DNA from: Atherinomorus stipes
Lineage: Eukaryota; Chordata; Actinopteri; Atheriniformes; Atherinidae
Reading direction: 5' to 3'
Assembly: GCA_023101725.1 (NCBI GenBank)
Contig: JALJCO010001162.1
Span: 413,419 to 477,418, forward strand
Length of the DNA stretch: 64,000 nucleotides
A program made the position numbers and the translations under genes. Below, piece after piece: positions 58,891 to 64,000 of this stretch. Every line of letters starts with the position of its first letter. The stretch's first letter is position 1. The notes beneath the pieces are model-generated. The model searched no databases, was not told where the DNA came from, and was given only the letters and a program-made list of their open reading frames with translations.

Positions 58891-60974
58891 AAGCAGAATA
58901 AGATAAATTCATGCATACTCCCACATCCCTTGGAACTCTGCTCATCTTCTCCAATCTACAGTGACAGCTTTAAGTTTTTGACATTACCTGGGATGAGTTA
59001 CAGCACGGAGAATCGCTTTAAGGTTACGATTCACTTGTCATTTGATTTCTGTCCTGGAAAGTTTTCCCAAGTTGATTTTTCCCTGCAGTTGCATCATCTG
59101 TCTCTCTGTCTTGACTGAGAAGGTCTTCTTGTATGATCTGATGAAAGCATTCAAACAGCAATTTTGGCATCTTTCATGTCAGCTCACAGAAGTTGGACTT
59201 GAAACGTCCTTGTAGGAAAACAGAGATAGTTTAGATCTCGTGTGACGACTTCTCTACAGTTGTAGACCTGTTTTTTTGTCTGATTTTTCAGGTTTTTACA
59301 GCCTGAGTTATATGAACAGTGAGGAGGCAATATGCCCATCCTGCTACTTTGGTCTCATTACCTGAATTACTGTCATTTGTGGTCCTGCTTGTGACAACAT
59401 AATGATTGCACATAGGAGTGAAAAACAAAGGCAGAGGAGACTGTTTCTCTATACATCCCTGATGGATCCACATTACAATTATTTTCTATTATGTAATGGC
59501 TGTTTTGTGTTTTCATCTTGTTTGCAGTCTTTGGTAAAAGAACACAAAGGATGACATTTTGTATTTTGTTGTAGTCTCAGGGAAATACAAAGAAGTCAGG
59601 GATAATTGGGAGGAGTATAAACAAGAAAATGATCGGAAAGTGTAAAGGAGAGGAAGGTTGCATACACAAACAAGAGAAGAGTTTAAAACAAGAAAAGTAC
59701 AATGATAAATAGTAACAAAAGTACCTGGAGAATATTGAGTTTGTTTCTTTCAGTCTGTCCAGGATTTTGCAGCTTCTTTCTGTGATTGTTGTGAACTAAA
59801 ATCTTTATTTTACAGCAGCATTTGTGAAAAGTTGCAACAAAAACTGCTGTGATTTTAGTGTTGTTGCTTTTTTAATAGTTTTCTTGCAAAAGCAGCTGAA
59901 ATGTATTTAAATCCTCCCTACGGTATGTCACTTTCATATGTGGTCCTCAGCATTTCTCATGTCATGTCACATTTTATCCACCTGTATATCACCAAAGTGA
60001 GACAAACGTTCCAGTTCTGCACCAGAGGAGGCGGGCACATAAACACAGCGTGCTGTGTGGGACATTACATCTCTTTGCCAAGACCAGACTGTTCACACTG
60101 GAGTCTGACGCTGGAACCATCACACAGCTCCGGAAGTGTGATGAAGCCGTCAGATTTGCATGCAGAACAAGGCCCAGACAGCCAGCGAATCCTGGAAGTG
60201 TGATGGAGAAGCCAGATTTAGGTGCAGAACGAGGGCCAGACAGCCAATCACCTGCTTGTAGGAAACACAGTCAACAGCAATACATAAACAGACCTGGGCC
60301 GTAGCACCCATTTCAAACCATAATGTGAATAACTATGCAGAAATCGCTGGAAAAAATTGACATTGAACATTGAGACCTGTAGTGTGAATGTTGCTTTTAT
60401 CAAAATAAAAACAAATATATAATGATATGATGAAAAAGCCTTTTTTCCTCCTTTATTTCACCATTATGAATGAGAAATAAGGCTCCTTCACTCAGTATTG
60501 ATGGTATTTTTACATACAAACAACACTCACATCTAAAATGCCTTTAGAAATACCTCCAAATACAATAAAAAGAGATATATTTAAAAAAAAAAATAAAATG
60601 AAAATCTGTCCTTGCCTCTGAGCATGTATAATGAAAGCAAAAGAAAGTTGCATCACTCAGACATTCACTTCAAAGAAACCTGCTCACAGAGTTGAACATT
60701 TGGCAGCGTGACTCTGGCAGAGTCCTGAAGGTTTAGGTGCTTTTTCCCAAATCTGCCAGAGCGGCTGCAACGTTAGAGCTGTCTTGTACATCGCATGTCC
60801 ATTACTCAGTGACCTTCATGTTAATGGATTTATCATGTTCATATCCAATTGCTAAAAAAGTCAGCTATGCACAGCAACTCCCGCTACACCCTACAGACAA
60901 GGGACAGTCTCTCATTGAAAAGTTCAAACATAACTTCAACATGTTGATGTTTTATAACAGATAAGAATCTCCGT
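58891..60974. other. Unassigned stretch, possible 3' UTR at right
   Basis: No gene was recognised. If the candidate exon at 60975-61136 is real, its minus-strand 3' UTR would cover the right part; an AATAAA on the minus strand lies at about 60452-60457. Confidence 0.35.
60132..60253. repeat. Two-copy tandem repeat, 62-bp period
   Basis: GGAAGTGTGATGAAGCCGTC starts the first unit and GGAAGTGTGATGGAGAAGCC the second (60194). Both continue GCAGAAC and GCCAGACAGCCA-type text. It lies inside an 84-codon + frame (60050-60304) that I do not accept as a gene. Confidence 0.8.
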
Positions 60975-61136
60975 TTAATCTGAATCCTCTTCCTCCTCTT
61001 CAATGCTGTCATGCTTGACCATGGGTTTTAAAAATGCCACTTCAGATCTTACATGATATTATTATTCCCGTCTTTCATTATGACCTTTGGCCGAGGCTGT
61101 TTTTTAAAGTAAGAGTGAAAGGCAGAATTGAGAGTA
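60975..61136 (-). other. Candidate last exon(s) of an unknown gene
   Basis: On the minus strand an acceptor-like CTTTCTCTAG (61137) opens a frame LNSAFHSYFKKQPRPKVIMK that ends at a GTAAGA donor (61053). Just downstream, in another frame, SEVAFLKPMVKHDSIEEEEE then DSD and a stop (60975-60977) looks like a protein C-terminus with an acidic tail. The gap between them is too short for an intron, so either only one is real or there is a frameshift. I do not recognise the protein. Confidence 0.25.
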
Positions 61137-61739
61137 CTAGAGAAAGATGGATGATTTATCACACATTTAATGGTAAAAAAAAAAAACAAAAAAACAAATG
61201 GATAAATAAATGAAGCTTGTTTACTTGTCAACTATGTTTTTGTCAATTTGTATTTTCCTAAAGCCTCAATCATGTCCTCTATTTCTATTATGATTTCATA
61301 TCAACCATAAATCTGCTTCTCAAACATGTAAAACAGACAATATGTGGTCCAATTATTTGCTGTAAAATGTTCATTTAATTAAACAGCATTAAAAAAGAAT
61401 TAAGAGGGAAGAAAGATTGTGATTATTAAAAGTAAAATATAGATTAGAACACCCCAAAAAAACCAGACTTAAAAAAAACTGTAATTCATGAGGACAGTAC
61501 ATATGACCTCAGTACAAAGTTTAGTTAATCAATCAGTATGAACAAATGTAAAAGTTTAGTTTCATTCATGCTGAGAACCCGACTTTTCCACATCTTTATT
61601 CGGCCAAAAGATCCAGAAATGGTAAATCCTTTCAACTTGGTTTTAATCTCTAACGGTGCAATGGAGTATCTATAACGAGCATCTTCTTCGGTGTCCCATA
61701 TTTTTACATACATGCAAACACTCTTATAGGCAACAAGAT

Positions 61740-62640
61740 TTATTTGAACATAAGACAGCAGTTAAAAACCAATGAGAAACAAAAGGAGAAAGATACTATT
61801 GAAGAAGAAAAGAAAGAACTCTTTGTGCAAAAGGAGTGGGAAGAAGCCAGCGCTTATTTAATCCCACCCCTTTATCGCACAAAATACTGCCCCTCAGTTA
61901 CTTCCCCCTGAAGCTATTACTGCATAATAACAATCAATAATACCAATAACAATAAATACAATGATAAGAATAAGATTATTAATAATAGTATTAATTATAA
62001 TAACACTAGCAACAACCATTCATCAAAATAATCATTAGCATAACAAAACTACACCATTATCAACAACAACAATAATAATAATAACAATAATAATAATGAT
62101 GAGATGATGATAATAATAATCACAATAACAATTAACATAGTTTATGAGAAATAATTATCACCTTCCATTTTTATACATGCAACACTATGCATACAACACA
62201 CCACATCTTTATTTGAAGATTTAAACTTGTCTATTGGGAGTTTTCTTGTGTTTGTCTTCCAGGCCGTTTCACAGTTTTACTCCACATACAGACAAAAAAC
62301 ACTTTGTAGTGGTTTTCATTAAGTGCATTCTGAATTTTATGTTCCATTGTAAATGATGACCCGTATTCCTATAACAGAAAAGATGTTGGATATTGAGTGA
62401 CAATTGCTTGCTAGCTTTAAACATGATCTGTGCTGTATGATAATGGACTAGGTCCTGAAGTTTGAGCAACTAATAATGGGATTCCCTGATCAGTTTTGGT
62501 CTCAATACAGTTCAAATTTTTGTGTCTTGATACTGAGTTGGTCCAATAACTGCACTCATTCAACCAATGCAGCCAAAAAACCTCCTGACTCATCAGGAAA
62601 CTGCATCTCAATGATGGCATTGTCGCAGCAGAGTGTTCAG
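61740..62640 (-). mobile_element. Non-LTR retrotransposon 3' end
   Basis: Read on -, the piece holds LSVCGVKLWNSLEDKHK-type coding text near 62250-62300 (SVCGVKLWNGLE-like), typical of the C-terminus of a fish LINE reverse transcriptase. It then has a long AAT/AAC-rich stretch (61920-62120), GGGGTGGGATTAAATAAGCG, CTTCTTCCCACTCCTTTTGC and an AAATAAATCTTGTTGCC end. This tail is common in fish genomes. The LINE clade is uncertain. Confidence 0.65.
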
Positions 62641-63412
62641 GCCCAGTAAAGACTGTTTTATAAGTTTATATTCTGCTTGTTGTTTGCTAAATTTATTGTT
62701 GATGTACTTTAAAAAAAATATCAATAGCTGATTTTATTATTATGAAATTCTAAAATTTCATTGTCAATTTGTCTTTTCTGCCTAAAACATCCTTTTGGGG
62801 CATAAAACATCCCTTTTTCAAGCTTGTGAATATAAAGTTGTATTCTTCAGTTAATGATACTTTTGCCTATTAATAAATAGAGACATTTCTTTTCCTTCAA
62901 GAAACCTTTTCTTTTGTCACTTGTCTTTAATTTAGTTTTTCTTGTTTGTCTGCTTCACTTCTTCCTGCTCTTCATGAATGTTTCCTCCCATCTTTCTGGA
63001 CCTCCCCTGCTCTCCTCCTCTTCCTCTCATCCGTCTCTCCCTCTTTCCTCAGAAGTCTCTAACACGATTCAAGGTGACAAGTTCACATCGTCTTCTGCAG
63101 AACCCTTCTCTCCTGACCTACTTTCACTGCCTGCCATGCTGCAGTTGCTTGCAAAAAGACACATGCAACACACACTGAAACTTACAGATTTATGTGCACA
63201 ACAAAAACTCATAATTGTCCTTTTTTTTTTTTTTTTTTTTTTTTGCATAATGGCAAATAAAATGGATGTACACATGGTTGCAACTACAGACATAATTAAT
63301 GATGCATTAAGATCAAATGTGAGTTAAATTAAACGTTATTATTTAAAAAAGAGACATTAAGTCAAGACAAAACACTATACGGTATAGCTGGGACTTAAAT
63401 CTTCTAAGGACC
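62641..63412. other. Unassigned stretch with T24 run
   Basis: A T24 tract lies at 63221-63244. A 137-codon + frame (62914-63327) is Ser/Leu/Pro-rich and runs through the T tract; it is not accepted. Nothing else was recognised. Confidence 0.45.
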
Positions 63413-63660
63413 TCACACAAAAGCTCTGGCCAGGACAGCAGATGCACTCACACTGTGATGGTCCAGAAAGGGCCTCCACATTTTATAGAAATAATCAGTC
63501 TTGGATTGTGTTTTAAAGGTTAGGAAGTCTAGTGGGATGTGCTCCATTATTATCCCGTACCAGCCACATACTACGGGAGCCTCATGAGAAATCCTGTAGA
63601 GTTCTATATTTTTCCTTCCTTGTATTTCAAGACATTCAAAATCTTCTATAGTGTTCAATA
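63413..63660 (-). pseudogene. LINE (L1-like) C-terminal fragment
   Basis: The minus-strand frame reads WYGIIMEHIPLDFLTFKTQS followed by DYFYKMWRPFLDHHSV and a stop after LARAFV. The IPLD-(x)-LT and KMWRPFLD pattern resembles the end of fish L1/Tx1-type reverse-transcriptase proteins. Only about 80 codons are present and no poly-A tail was found next to it. Confidence 0.45.
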
Positions 63661-64000
63661 CAAATGCACATGATGGGAAGACATGGGAGAACAGATGCTG
63701 GAACCAATCGAAGTTCAGCTCCTAATGTAAGAGCTGAGATTGACAGATAGAAATCAGTTCAGCTTTATTAGCCGATTAGTGCTGAGCACACAGTGCAGTG
63801 AAGTTTACCATCACAAATCAGACCAAAAGTTAAGGTGGCTGTATGCAGCTGAAGTATTAAACATAACACAAAGCAGATGCTGATGTTCAAAGATCAGCCA
63901 GTGCAGCTTATATTATGACGAAAATGGAAGAAAGTGTTAACCAACAGCAATAAAGAAGAATTGACTTTGACATCTCTAAAATTGTCAAACAATCTTGGAG
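63661..64000. other. Nothing recognised to the window end
   Basis: No gene, RNA or repeat terminus was seen. The stretch may continue the LINE fragment's flank. Confidence 0.4.

Noticed and set aside
62914..63327. 137-codon plus-strand frame
   Set aside because: It is Ser/Leu/Pro-rich and reads through a 24-base T run.
1..64000. CRISPR arrays, prophage, operons or bacterial regulatory sites
   Set aside because: No regularly spaced identical repeats or prokaryote-style gene packing occur; the repeats are eukaryotic transposons and microsatellites.

Overview
This window looks like intergenic or intronic DNA from a ray-finned (teleost) fish. It is AT-rich, has many simple-sequence runs (CA, TG, AT, AAT, poly-C/G/T), contains no long intact gene, and is packed with degraded transposons of the kinds common in fish: Tc1-like, hAT/ZBED-like, PIF/Harbinger-like, TTAA-targeting MITEs, L2-type and other non-LTR retrotransposons, and a tRNA-headed SINE. 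No bacterial-style operon, CRISPR array, rRNA or functional tRNA gene was seen. Only one weak candidate for a host-gene exon was found (minus strand, 60975-61136).

Layout. 0-8.4 kb: four palindromic DNA elements, a hAT MITE (5970-6188) and a truncated Tc1 (6331-7160). 8.4-11.2 kb: a nested inverted-repeat structure whose inner element keeps the 5' parts of two convergent genes, a THAP-finger gene (+) and a SWIM/YqaJ-type gene (-), each stopping at a splice donor. 11-22 kb: mostly unassigned, with hAT MITEs, a SINE and an L2 3' fragment. 22.9-25.1 kb: a TTAA element (family C) carrying a SINE and a family A MITE. 25-36 kb: mostly unassigned with small repeats. 37-41.5 kb: two Harbinger-derived elements. 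41.8-45.4 kb: a fold-back element, a 100-bp tandem duplication and a weak THAP-like remnant. 45.4-49 kb: a whole hAT element with a broken ZBED-like transposase and nested MITEs. 49.3-56.5 kb: hAT MITEs and two family A copies, one split by a Tc1 element and one by a Harbinger element. 57.7-64 kb: a second family B MITE and several non-LTR 3' ends.

How the parts relate. Target-site duplications and empty sites give an insertion order. Family A went into a TTAA inside family C; the equivalent site in the other C copy is empty. The C copy at 48 kb sits inside a MITE inside a hAT element. Harbinger and Tc1 elements later broke two A copies. Several unrelated families (A, B, C, D and the 4097-5316 palindrome) share TTAA duplications and termini starting AG, which suggests one or a few TTAA-specific transposases (Kolobok or piggyBac type) mobilised them. 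The most unusual items are the convergent THAP and SWIM/YqaJ pair and the two tRNA-like modules kept inside all three Harbinger-derived copies. All family names come from reading the sequence by eye and remembering the families; no database search was run.
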